Shown here: positions 6,235-13,396 of the stretch, piece by piece
How positions within the stretch are numbered: position 1 is the first letter of the stretch
How the letters are laid out: each line of letters starts with the position of its first letter
NCBI GenBank assembly: GCA_041589295.1
Contig: JBFHVZ010000100.1
Location: 1 to 13,791, forward strand
Origin: Bermanella sp041589295
Lineage (GTDB): Bacteria; Pseudomonadota; Gammaproteobacteria; Pseudomonadales; Oceanobacteraceae
Direction of reading: 5' to 3'
DNA length: 13,791 nt
Notes under the pieces: model-generated
The model's database searches: none
What the model saw: the letters and a program-made list of their open reading frames with translations, nothing else
Told to the model about the DNA's origin: nothing
Program-made: the position numbers and the translations under genes

Positions 6235-7137
6235 ATGACTTTATCCGAGCTTCGCTACATCGTCGCCCTTGCTCAAGAGAAGCACTTTGGCCGTGCAGCT
6301 GAGCGCTGTTACGTGAGCCAACCTACTCTAAGTGTGGCCATAAAAAAGCTAGAAGGCGAATTAGGCGTGCCTTTGTTTGAGCGCTCCAAGAATAATGTCT
6401 CTGTCACGCCCCTTGGCGAGCGCATTGTGCATCAGGCCCAAGTGGTGCTGGAAAACGTGCGCGTACTCGAAGATCTCGCCGAATCCGGCAAAGACCAACT
6501 CAAAGGCCCGTTGCGCATTGGTGCCATTTACACCATAGGGCCGTACCTGTTCCCGCACCTGATTCCCGAACTGCAACGCCTCGCCCCAGAGATGCCGTTG
6601 TACATTGAAGAAAACTACACCGGCAACTTGCGTAAAAAAATCCGCGACGGCGAACTGGACATGATCATCATCGCCCTGCCGTTCACCGAAGCCGATGTGC
6701 TCACCAAACCCTTGTACGAAGAACCCTTTGAGGTGTTACTGCCCAAAGGCCATAGCTGGGCACAGCACAAACAGATCAACCCTGACCTTTTACCAGACAG
6801 TGACTTGCTTTTATTGGGCGAAGGCCATTGCTTCCGCGATCAGGTATTGGATATGTGTCCGGCGCTGGCCCGTGAAAAGAACTCACACCTTAAAGCTGTG
6901 GCCGAAGGCAGTTCGTTAGAAACCCTGCGTCACATGGTGGCTGCGGGTATGGGCGTAACCGTGTTGCCGCGCAGCGCCGTTGGGGCCAGTAGTTATGCGC
7001 CTGGGTTGTTAGAAACGCGACCGTTTACCTCACCCGCGCCATCGCGCACCGTGGCTCTTGCTTGGCGCGCCAGCTTCCCACGGCCCAAGGTGGTGGACAT
7101 CGTTGCGCAGGCCGCCAGCCTATGTCGGGTGTTTTAA
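6235..7137 (+). CDS. oxyR: Hydrogen peroxide-sensing LysR-type regulator OxyR
   Basis: OxyR is a cytoplasmic transcription factor that activates peroxide defence genes when H2O2 oxidises a cysteine pair. The 300-residue protein has a LysR-type winged helix at residues 1-60 (LRYIVALAQEKHFGRAAERC, VSQPTLSVAIKKLE, LGVPLFER). The effector domain contains the redox block LGEGHCFRDQVLDMC with C199 and C208, at exactly the E. coli positions. This separates it from other LysR members such as CysB. The start is consistent with family length and N-terminus; the ribosome-binding site GGAAAG is moderate. recG follows on the same strand after 195 bp, the arrangement known in Pseudomonas. Confidence 0.96.
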   Translation: MTLSELRYIVALAQEKHFGRAAERCYVSQPTLSVAIKKLEGELGVPLFERSKNNVSVTPLGERIVHQAQVVLENVRVLEDLAESGKDQLKGPLRIGAIYTIGPYLFPHLIPELQRLAPEMPLYIEENYTGNLRKKIRDGELDMIIIALPFTEADVLTKPLYEEPFEVLLPKGHSWAQHKQINPDLLPDSDLLLLGEGHCFRDQVLDMCPALAREKNSHLKAVAEGSSLETLRHMVAAGMGVTVLPRSAVGASSYAPGLLETRPFTSPAPSRTVALAWRASFPRPKVVDIVAQAASLCRVF

Positions 7138-7169
7138 TCGCTGTGATTAAACAACGAAACGTGCCGATC

Positions 7170-7294
7170 AATAAGTGGCTTAGCGGGACGCCGCAAGTAC
7201 ATCCCTGTAGGCTTGACGGGCGCCTACCCAATGCACTCGCGTTGCGAGCGGGGCAGGCACTCCCTGCGCCCGACACCCGACAAGCTCACTTATT
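7170..7294. repeat. Structured intergenic element between oxyR and recG
   Basis: Outer arms AATAAGTG (7170-7177) and CACTTATT (7287-7294) are reverse complements. Three smaller hairpins lie inside: GTAGGC/GCCTAC (7207-7212 and 7222-7227), CTCGC/GCGAG (7236-7240 and 7244-7248) and GCAGG/CCTGC (7253-7257 and 7263-7267). No T run follows. It looks like a dispersed extragenic palindrome-type element rather than a terminator. Confidence 0.6.
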
Positions 7295-7332
7295 CCTCTG
7301 CGCGCCTTACATTCATCCAGCAAAATAAGTAG

Positions 7333-9456
7333 ATGACGACGTTAACCCCAGCCAAATCCCTCGCCCAAGCCCCTGTCACCGAGCTGAAAAGCGTAGGAGA
7401 AAAGTTTGCCGAGAAGCTACATAAGCTGGGCATCTATTACGTGCAGGATTTGCTGTTTCATCTTCCCTTACGCTACCAAGATCGCACACGCATCACACCC
7501 ATTGGTGCGCTGCGTCCGAATACCGATGTGGTCATCGAAGGGGAAGTCAAAGCCGCCGACGTGGTGTTCGGCAAACGTCGCTCGCTGGCCGTGCGCCTGC
7601 AAGATGGCACTGGGACCATCACTTTGCGCTTTTATCATTTCAGCGCGGCGCAAAAAAATAAATTATCCAAAGGCACACTGATTCGCTGTTACGGCGAAGC
7701 ACGGCGGGGCCGCTCTGGTTTAGAGCTTTATCACCCTGAATATGCCTACGTGGAAGATTTGGATAGCGCGCCCACCGAGAAATTTCTCACACCCATTTAC
7801 CCGTCCACCGACGGTTTAACGCAACAGCGTTGGCGACAACTCATGGGGCAAGTGGTCGAGCTCATTCAAAAAGGCCGTGCCATTGACGACCTCATGCCAC
7901 CGGCATTGCTTGCGCCTTTTAGCCTGCCAAATTTGCCTCAAGCACTGTTGTATTTGCATCAGCCACCTGCCAACGCCAATTTGTATCAGCTAGAAGAAAG
8001 CCAGCATCCCGCGCAAAAACGACTCATTATGGAAGAGCTTTTAGCCCACCATTTAAGCCTGTTAAAAATGCGCGCCGAGGTGCAAAAAGATTCCGCGCCG
8101 CAATTTGCACCCTCTAAAAAATTGCGAGCAGGCTTATTAAAAAGTCTGCCGTTTACCCCTACCAACGCACAACAACGCGTTGACCAAGAAATCGCGCAAG
8201 ACTTACAAAAACCCCATCCCATGTTGCGTTTGGTGCAAGGCGATGTGGGCAGCGGTAAAACCCTAGTGGCGGCATTAGCAGCGCTGTCGGCATTAGAAGC
8301 GGGCTACCAAGTCGCATTAATGGCACCGACGGAAATTTTGGCCGAGCAGCATTTAAAAAACTTTCAGGCATGGTTCGAACCCTTAAACATTGAGTTGGCT
8401 TGGCTCGCCGGAAAAGTAAAAGGCAAAGCGCGGGAAGCCACGCTAAACGCCATCGCCAACGGCGACGCACAATTGGTTATCGGCACCCATGCGTTGTTTC
8501 AGCAAGACGTGCGCTTTCACAAATTAGGGTTAGCCATCATCGACGAACAACATAGATTCGGTGTGCATCAACGTTTGTCGTTAAAAGAAAAAGGTACTCA
8601 AGGTTTAGCCTATGGCGATCACGGACAAGGACTCAGCCCCCATCAGCTCATCATGACCGCGACGCCAATTCCGCGCACACTGGCCATGAGCGCTTACGCC
8701 GATTTAGACACCAGCGTCATCGACGAACTGCCACCCGGACGCACGCCCGTCAACACGGTGGCCATTGATCAAAACCGTCGCGACTTAATCATTCAACGCA
8801 TACACGCCGCCTGTTCCGAAGGTCGCCAAGCCTATTGGGTGTGTACGCTCATTGAAGAAAGCGAAGCATTAGAAGCCCAAGCCGCCGAAGTCACCGCACA
8901 AGAATTACGCGAAGCCTTGCCCGATTTAAAAATCGGTTTAGTGCATGGCCGTTTAAAACCGCAAGAAAAAGCCGACATCATGGCCGCGTTTAAAGCGGGC
9001 GAATTACATTTGCTAGTGGCCACCACCGTCATCGAAGTGGGTGTAGACGTACCCAACGCCAGCTTAATGATCATCGAAAATCCTGAACGTTTAGGCCTTG
9101 CCCAGCTTCACCAATTGCGTGGCCGTGTCGGTCGTGGCACCGCCGAAAGCCATTGCGTGTTGTTATATCAAACGCCGCTAAGCCAACAAGGTAAACAACG
9201 CATTAACGCCATGCGCGAAACTACCGACGGATTTCGCATTGCCGAAATCGATTTAGAAATTCGCGGCCCCGGTGAAGTGTTAGGCACTCGCCAAACCGGT
9301 TTGGCGAATATGCGCGTCGCCGATTTAGAACGGGACGCATATTTGTTAGAAGACATTAAAGTTTGGGCGCAACAGGTTTATACACAGGCGCCGCAAATTG
9401 TTGAGCCGCTGATTCAAAGATGGCTAGGTGAAAACGTAAGATATGGTCAGGTTTGA
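7333..9456 (+). CDS. recG: ATP-dependent DNA helicase RecG
   Basis: RecG is a superfamily 2 translocase that regresses stalled replication forks and processes branched DNA. The 707-residue product (E. coli 693) has the N-terminal wedge/OB region at about residues 1-250. The motor motifs are GDVGSGKT (303-310, Walker A), APTEILAEQH (331-340), IIDEQHRFG (402-410, DEQH box), MTATPIPRT (441-449), VATTVIEVGVDVP (562-574) and QLHQLRGRVGRG (591-602). The C-terminal block DLEIRGPGEVLGTRQTG at about 640-656 is the TRG region. Compared with E. coli there are about eight extra residues just after the DEQH box (about 421-434). The start follows family length; the ribosome-binding site is weak. It may depend on the oxyR promoter or on one in the 195-bp spacer. 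Confidence 0.98.
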   Translation: MTTLTPAKSLAQAPVTELKSVGEKFAEKLHKLGIYYVQDLLFHLPLRYQDRTRITPIGALRPNTDVVIEGEVKAADVVFGKRRSLAVRLQDGTGTITLRFYHFSAAQKNKLSKGTLIRCYGEARRGRSGLELYHPEYAYVEDLDSAPTEKFLTPIYPSTDGLTQQRWRQLMGQVVELIQKGRAIDDLMPPALLAPFSLPNLPQALLYLHQPPANANLYQLEESQHPAQKRLIMEELLAHHLSLLKMRAEVQKDSAPQFAPSKKLRAGLLKSLPFTPTNAQQRVDQEIAQDLQKPHPMLRLVQGDVGSGKTLVAALAALSALEAGYQVALMAPTEILAEQHLKNFQAWFEPLNIELAWLAGKVKGKAREATLNAIANGDAQLVIGTHALFQQDVRFHKLGLAIIDEQHRFGVHQRLSLKEKGTQGLAYGDHGQGLSPHQLIMTATPIPRTLAMSAYADLDTSVIDELPPGRTPVNTVAIDQNRRDLIIQRIHAACSEGRQAYWVCTLIEESEALEAQAAEVTAQELREALPDLKIGLVHGRLKPQEKADIMAAFKAGELHLLVATTVIEVGVDVPNASLMIIENPERLGLAQLHQLRGRVGRGTAESHCVLLYQTPLSQQGKQRINAMRETTDGFRIAEIDLEIRGPGEVLGTRQTGLANMRVADLERDAYLLEDIKVWAQQVYTQAPQIVEPLIQRWLGENVRYGQV

Positions 9457-9467
9457 AGCTACCTGCG

Positions 9468-9481
9468 TACCCAAAGCATTC
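9468..9481 (+). repeat. 14-bp direct repeat, left copy
   Basis: TACCCAAAGCATTC lies 11 bp after the recG stop and recurs exactly at 10221-10234. The two copies bracket the AT-rich gene at 9635-10114. Confidence 0.8.
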
Positions 9482-9540
9482 CCGTAGGTCATGAGGCAGG
9501 CTCTTGCCTGTGCGGCGTTAAAAAATTTCTTCGGAATGCT
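9475..9540. repeat. Extragenic stem-loop element after recG
   Basis: AGCATTCC (9475-9482) and GGAATGCT (9533-9540) form an outer 8-bp stem. Inside, CAGGC-TCTT-GCCTG (9497-9510) forms a compact hairpin. No T run follows, so termination of recG by this element is not supported. Confidence 0.55.
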
Positions 9541-9634
9541 GATGCACTAAATACCGACGCTGCACTACGTCAAAAGCGTGTACTTTTTTCAATCTACCGA
9601 AATAACGATTTAACTCTAAATCTAGGTATTAATA

Positions 9635-10114
9635 ATGAATTTACAAGACAAGCTAATTAACTCTTTCGAAAGTGAAAATGATTTAGCAATTGTCATAAGA
9701 ACGCATATTGTAATTGAAAGTTATCTAAGAAGATTGATATGTACCTTTTTAGTCGACGAAAAATTTTTCGACAAAGCAAGGCTAGAATATTCACAACTAG
9801 TACAACTTTCTTTAGCTTTTGGATTGCAGCCAAGATTCGAAAGTAGTCTAAAAGCAATTGGAAAATTGCGGAACGATTTCGCACATAATTTGAGAGACAC
9901 TTTAAATCAAAGCGATGTGAATAACCTTTATAACTCGCTTAGTAGAAACGAAAAAGAACACCTTCAAATTACAACAAAAAAAGTGGCAAAACAGTTAAAC
10001 CTTAAACCTAACAAACATAAAGACTTTGCAACCACACAACAATTCATCAATATAGCTGTAATACTTGCCTCCGCATTACATGTCGCCTGCAATCAAGCTG
10101 TCGAATACGAATAA
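9635..10114 (+). CDS. AT-rich small HEPN-like protein, function unknown
   Basis: The 159-residue protein is mostly helical in appearance, with no signal peptide. It contains RNDFAH at residues 79-84, which fits the R-(N/D/H)-x3-H form of the HEPN nuclease motif. An N-terminal helix HIVIESYLRRLI (24-35) is also typical of HEPN-like or MtlR-like folds. HEPN proteins often act as RNases in toxin-antitoxin or defence loci, but no partner gene (for example a minimal nucleotidyltransferase) lies next to it. Three 60-base lines I tallied contain 58 G or C of 180, against 33 of 60 in a recG line, so base composition is foreign. The start has AGG at 9624-9626 with 8 nt spacing. The 14-bp direct repeats outside it suggest acquisition as a unit. 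Confidence 0.75.
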   Translation: MNLQDKLINSFESENDLAIVIRTHIVIESYLRRLICTFLVDEKFFDKARLEYSQLVQLSLAFGLQPRFESSLKAIGKLRNDFAHNLRDTLNQSDVNNLYNSLSRNEKEHLQITTKKVAKQLNLKPNKHKDFATTQQFINIAVILASALHVACNQAVEYE

Positions 10115-10166
10115 AAAACAATGTTTTAAACCTGGTTTGACAGCAGCAAGCTCAACGTGCTCGGAC

Positions 10167-10310
10167 CGAAGAGCTCGACCCAAATGGATTTTAGATTGGG
10201 TCATAAGTGCGCCGCCGCAATACCCAAAGCATTCGCTTCGCTAGCGACACCCTACATTTGTTGGGCTAAAGCCCAACCTACCAAAATGATCATTCGTAAG
10301 CAGCTCTTCG
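10167..10310. repeat. Nested inverted repeats downstream of phoR
   Basis: Outer arms CGAAGAGCT (10167-10175) and AGCTCTTCG (10302-10310) enclose GACCCAA/TTGGGTC (10177-10183 and 10196-10202), the palindrome TCGCTAGCGA (10238-10247), GTTGGGC/GCCCAAC (10260-10266 and 10271-10277) and the palindrome AATGATCATT (10285-10294). The GTTGGGC-TAAA-GCCCAAC hairpin resembles extragenic repeats common in gammaproteobacteria. None has an adjacent T run. Confidence 0.6.
10221..10234 (+). repeat. 14-bp direct repeat, right copy
   Basis: This is an exact second copy of TACCCAAAGCATTC (9468-9481), 753 bp away on the other side of the AT-rich gene. Confidence 0.8.
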
Positions 10311-10316
10311 TAAAAG

Positions 10317-11639
10317 CTAATTAACAACTTCTGACCATTGTGCCTTGCTGGCCTCTGCTTTTCTATGCAGCGGAAAATGACAGGTAAACGTGCTGCCGTG
10401 GCCGATGCGGCTTTGAATAGCCAAGGAGCCTTCGTGTCGCAGCATCACGTGTTTGACGATGGCGAGGCCCAAGCCGGTGCCGCCAGTTTCGGCGTGTCGA
10501 CTTGGGTCGGCACGGTAGAAGCGTTCGGTTAAGCGCGGGATGTGTCTTGGGTCGATGCCAATGCCGTTATCAGTAACAGACATATGCAGACCTTTGTCGT
10601 CTTGATACCAACGCACTTTGATTTCGCCGTCGGCGGGTGTGTATTTAACGGCGTTAAACACCAAGTTAGAAAACGCGCTGGCCAATTCGTTATCCATGCC
10701 CAATACGTTTACGTCTTCGGCGTCTAACGTGATGGTGTGATTTTTCTCGCCGCTAAGTTGCTGGGCGTCGTGTTGAATGGTTTTTAACAATGAAGCCACT
10801 GGCACTGAAATCGGGTCGCGTCCATGGGTCGTTTCTAACCGATTAAGCATGAGCAAATCGTTCACTAGGTTTTGCATACGATGGCCTTGTTGATGCATTT
10901 GCTCCAAGGCGCGCCCCCAACGTGGCGGCAACATGTCGCGATTATCTAAAAAGGTTTCAAGATATCCGCTGATGACCGTGAGCGGTGTACGCAGTTCGTG
11001 ACTGACATTAGCAACAAAGTCTTGTCGCATGTCTTCAAGGTGTTTCATGCGGGTAATGTCTTGGCACAAGATCAAACGATCTTTGCGACCGAATAAGGTG
11101 ATGTGAAATTGCAGGGTAATGTCTTGGTTGGTCGGCGCTACCATTTCGAGTGGTTCGTCATAACCGCCTGTATTTTCGAAATACGCTTTGAACGATGGGT
11201 CTCGCACAAGGTTGGTAATGGGCTGGCCAACATCGGACTTTTCTTTTAAACCCAATAGTCGCGCCGCCGCTTGGTTCCACCATTCTAGGTTGCCATGGCT
11301 GTCGACCATGAGCACACCGTCTTTTAATGCGGCAGTACTGTCTTGCACGCGATTTAATACGGCTTTTAAACGGTTTTGTGATTTTTTTTGACGACGCTGT
11401 AAGCGATATACGTCATCGAATACGGAACCCCATAAGCCATGACTGGTTGGTGGATCATCGGTATTGCGAGTGTTCATCCAAGCTTGCAGTTTACGCAGTT
11501 GCAGCATGTGCCAAGCGAGATAAACGGCGAATACGGCGGCCAGCGCCCAAGGGAGGAAATCAAAGGCCCAGCCAAAAAAGCCTGCCAAACCAGTGATCAT
11601 GAAAAGTCGGCGTAATGCTGATCGCCAATCTTGATTCAT
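10317..11639 (-). CDS. phoR: Phosphate regulon sensor histidine kinase PhoR
   Basis: PhoR is an inner-membrane kinase/phosphatase that controls PhoB in response to phosphate through the Pst transporter. The 440-residue protein (E. coli 431) begins with two close hydrophobic segments at about 12-42 and no large periplasmic domain, the usual PhoR arrangement. A PAS domain follows at about 100-195 (GVLMVDSHGNLEWWNQAAARLLG). The HisKA domain has FVANVSHELRTPLT, with phospho-accepting H214. The ATPase domain has the N box NLVFNAVKYT (N325, N329), the G1 box DNGIGI (357-362) and the G2 box GTGLGLA (387-393). The start at 11639 gives the expected N-terminus, with AAGG about 8 nt upstream. It lies 80 bp downstream of phoB on the same strand. 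Confidence 0.96.
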   Translation of the reverse strand: MNQDWRSALRRLFMITGLAGFFGWAFDFLPWALAAVFAVYLAWHMLQLRKLQAWMNTRNTDDPPTSHGLWGSVFDDVYRLQRRQKKSQNRLKAVLNRVQDSTAALKDGVLMVDSHGNLEWWNQAAARLLGLKEKSDVGQPITNLVRDPSFKAYFENTGGYDEPLEMVAPTNQDITLQFHITLFGRKDRLILCQDITRMKHLEDMRQDFVANVSHELRTPLTVISGYLETFLDNRDMLPPRWGRALEQMHQQGHRMQNLVNDLLMLNRLETTHGRDPISVPVASLLKTIQHDAQQLSGEKNHTITLDAEDVNVLGMDNELASAFSNLVFNAVKYTPADGEIKVRWYQDDKGLHMSVTDNGIGIDPRHIPRLTERFYRADPSRHAETGGTGLGLAIVKHVMLRHEGSLAIQSRIGHGSTFTCHFPLHRKAEASKAQWSEVVN

Positions 11640-11662
11640 AGGGTGTGCCTTAAATATGGGGC

Positions 11663-11694
11663 GAACGTTTTAGTGTTGCGACGCTAAAACGTTC
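11663..11694. repeat. Long hairpin in the phoB-phoR spacer
   Basis: GAACGTTTTAG (11663-11673) and CTAAAACGTTC (11684-11694) form an exact 11-bp stem. Two more pairs beyond one mismatch close on a 4-nt loop. In the phoB-to-phoR direction no T run follows, so readthrough into phoR is expected. It may affect mRNA stability or processing between the two genes. Confidence 0.65.
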
Positions 11695-11719
11695 TTTTGC
11701 AACCTTGCTCAACGAAGCG

Positions 11720-12418
11720 TTAGGACGCTTTGGTCGAGAATCGGTAACCTGTTCCGCGTACGGTTTGGATGAGATGCTCGTGAGCCGCTCCCAACGCTTT
11801 ACGCAGACGTCGGATATGCACATCGACCGTGCGTTCTTCGACGTAGACATTACCACCCCAAACCTGATCCAGCAATTGAGTGCGGCTGTAGGCGCGCTCT
11901 TGGTGGGTCATGAAGAATTGCAGCAAACGATACTCTGTTGGCCCCATATCAACCGGTTTGTTAAATGCACTGACGCGATGACAAACCGGGTCAAGAATCA
12001 GGCCTTCAACCTCAATGGGGTCTTCAATCCCTTGCGGTGTGGTACGACGCAATACGGCTTTTAGACGCGCCACCAGTTCGCGGGGTGAAAATGGCTTGGT
12101 GATGTAATCATCCGCGCCGGCTTCTAAACCGAGAACTTTATTATCTTCTTCGCCTTTGGCGGTCAGCATGATGATGGGCACTTCGGCAGTGCGGTCATCA
12201 CGTTTTAGACGACGAGCGAATTCCAAACCACTGGTGCCCGGTAACATCCAATCCAACAAAACCATCGAAGGCTTGTCATCCACAATCAGTGAATAGGCGT
12301 CTTGTGTGTTACTGGCTTCCAAGCACTGATAGCCGGCCATCTCCAGGGCTACGGCAATCATTTCTCGTATGGAAGCTTCGTCATCTACGATCAGAATCTT
12401 CTTTCCATTTTCACTCAT
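11720..12418 (-). CDS. phoB: Phosphate regulon response regulator PhoB
   Basis: PhoB is a DNA-binding regulator activated by PhoR phosphorylation at low phosphate. The 232-residue protein (E. coli 229) has a receiver domain at 1-120 with the acidic pair D12-D13, phosphorylation site D56 in LLDWMLPGTSG, T86 and K108 in ITKPFSPREL. The C-terminal OmpR/PhoB winged helix carries GPTEYRLLQFFM, RTQLLDQVWG, VYVEERTVDVHIRRLRKAL and VRGTGYRFS. The start at 12418 gives the normal N-terminus MSENGKKILIVDDE. A Pho box 50 bp upstream points to autoregulation. It is the third gene in the minus-strand order ubiC, ubiA, phoB, phoR. Confidence 0.97.
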   Translation of the reverse strand: MSENGKKILIVDDEASIREMIAVALEMAGYQCLEASNTQDAYSLIVDDKPSMVLLDWMLPGTSGLEFARRLKRDDRTAEVPIIMLTAKGEEDNKVLGLEAGADDYITKPFSPRELVARLKAVLRRTTPQGIEDPIEVEGLILDPVCHRVSAFNKPVDMGPTEYRLLQFFMTHQERAYSRTQLLDQVWGGNVYVEERTVDVHIRRLRKALGAAHEHLIQTVRGTGYRFSTKAS

Positions 12419-12451
12419 AGATGTCGCTCTGTTAGCTGTTTAGTGACAGGC

Positions 12452-12487
12452 GTATTACAACCGCTAATTATGACAAGTCTGTGACAA
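12452..12487 (-). promoter_or_regulatory. Pho box and -10 of the phoB promoter
   Basis: Read on the minus strand, TTGTCAC (12487-12481), four bases AGAC, then TTGTCAT (12476-12470) give two 7-bp PhoB half-sites with the 11-bp periodicity of the consensus CTGTCAT-n4-CTGTCAT. A possible -10, TAATAC, follows at 12457-12452. Known PhoB-activated promoters carry a Pho box in place of a good -35, and that layout is seen here 86 bp or less from phoB, after the ubiA stop. Confidence 0.8.
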
Positions 12488-12504
12488 AGTGGGCAAAAGT
12501 CACG

Positions 12505-13380
12505 CTATCGCAAGGCATAATCTACAACCAGTCCAACAAACACACTGACGCCAAACCAATGGTTATTTAAAAACGCTTGGAAACATTGCTCACGTTTGCG
12601 GTCTTTGATTAAGCGTTGGTGGTAGCCGAACAAACCTGCGCCCACTAACAAGCTCAGGTAGTAAGGCCAAGTAGCCCCGATCTTGTCGCCCACCATGAGC
12701 AGTGTCAGCAGGGTTAGCCCTTGAAGGATGCCAATAATGAGTTTGTCGGCGTCGCCAAACAGAATGGCGGTGCTTTTCACGCCTATCTTTAAGTCGTCGT
12801 CGCGATCAACCATGGCATATTGAGTATCGTAAGCCACGGTCCAAGTTAGGGTCGCGATGTAGAGCAGCCAGACCACGTCGGGCAAGGATTCGGTTTCTGC
12901 GGCAAATGCCATGGGAATGGCCCACGCAAACGCGGCCCCTAAGACCACTTGCGGCAAGTGGGTATAGCGCTTCATAAATGGGTAAGCGCTGGCTAACACC
13001 AAGCCGCCCAAAGATAGCCAGACGGTAAACGTGTTGGTAAACAGCACTAAAACAAATGACGCCACACATAATAAAGCGAAGAGCTTGAGCGCCTGTTTTT
13101 CAGAGATGACTTTTTGCGCAAGTGGGCGTTGCTTTGTGCGCTCCACGTGACCATCCACATGACGGTCCGCAAAATCGTTAATGACACAGCCGGCGCTGCG
13201 CATCAGCACCACACCCAAGATAAAAATAACTAGGTTTGCCATGGCCGGACGCCCTTCACCTGCGATCCACAAGGCCCATAGCGTAGGCCACAAAAGCAGG
13301 TAAATTCCCACAGGACGATCGAGCCGCATCAGCTGGATATAAAACGGGAGTCGTGGAAACGTTTGGGTTAGCCAGTTCAT
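12505..13380 (-). CDS. ubiA: 4-hydroxybenzoate polyprenyltransferase
   Basis: UbiA is an integral membrane enzyme that attaches the polyprenyl tail to 4-hydroxybenzoate in ubiquinone synthesis. From ATG 13380 the product is 291 residues, against 290 in E. coli. The first Asp-rich motif NDFADRHVD (about 68-76) and the second DRDDDLKIG (about 192-200) bind Mg-diphosphate. Other family blocks are LLWPTLWALW, RPLAQ, YPFMKRYTHLPQVVLGAAFAWAIPMAF (in parts) and AYDTQYAMVDR. Many hydrophobic helices are evident. Start choice: ATG 13383 is adjacent, and GTG 13422 would overlap ubiC; ATG 13380 fits the alignment (MNWLTQTF) and has AGAAG 7 nt upstream. It lies 16 bp after ubiC, so the two are probably co-transcribed and translationally close. 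Confidence 0.97.
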   Translation of the reverse strand: MNWLTQTFPRLPFYIQLMRLDRPVGIYLLLWPTLWALWIAGEGRPAMANLVIFILGVVLMRSAGCVINDFADRHVDGHVERTKQRPLAQKVISEKQALKLFALLCVASFVLVLFTNTFTVWLSLGGLVLASAYPFMKRYTHLPQVVLGAAFAWAIPMAFAAETESLPDVVWLLYIATLTWTVAYDTQYAMVDRDDDLKIGVKSTAILFGDADKLIIGILQGLTLLTLLMVGDKIGATWPYYLSLLVGAGLFGYHQRLIKDRKREQCFQAFLNNHWFGVSVFVGLVVDYALR

Positions 13381-13396
13381 CATGATTCTTCTATTT

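Noticed and set aside
8590..8640. About eight extra residues in RecG after the DEQH box
   Set aside because: A small loop-length difference from E. coli in an otherwise intact helicase; ordinary variation.
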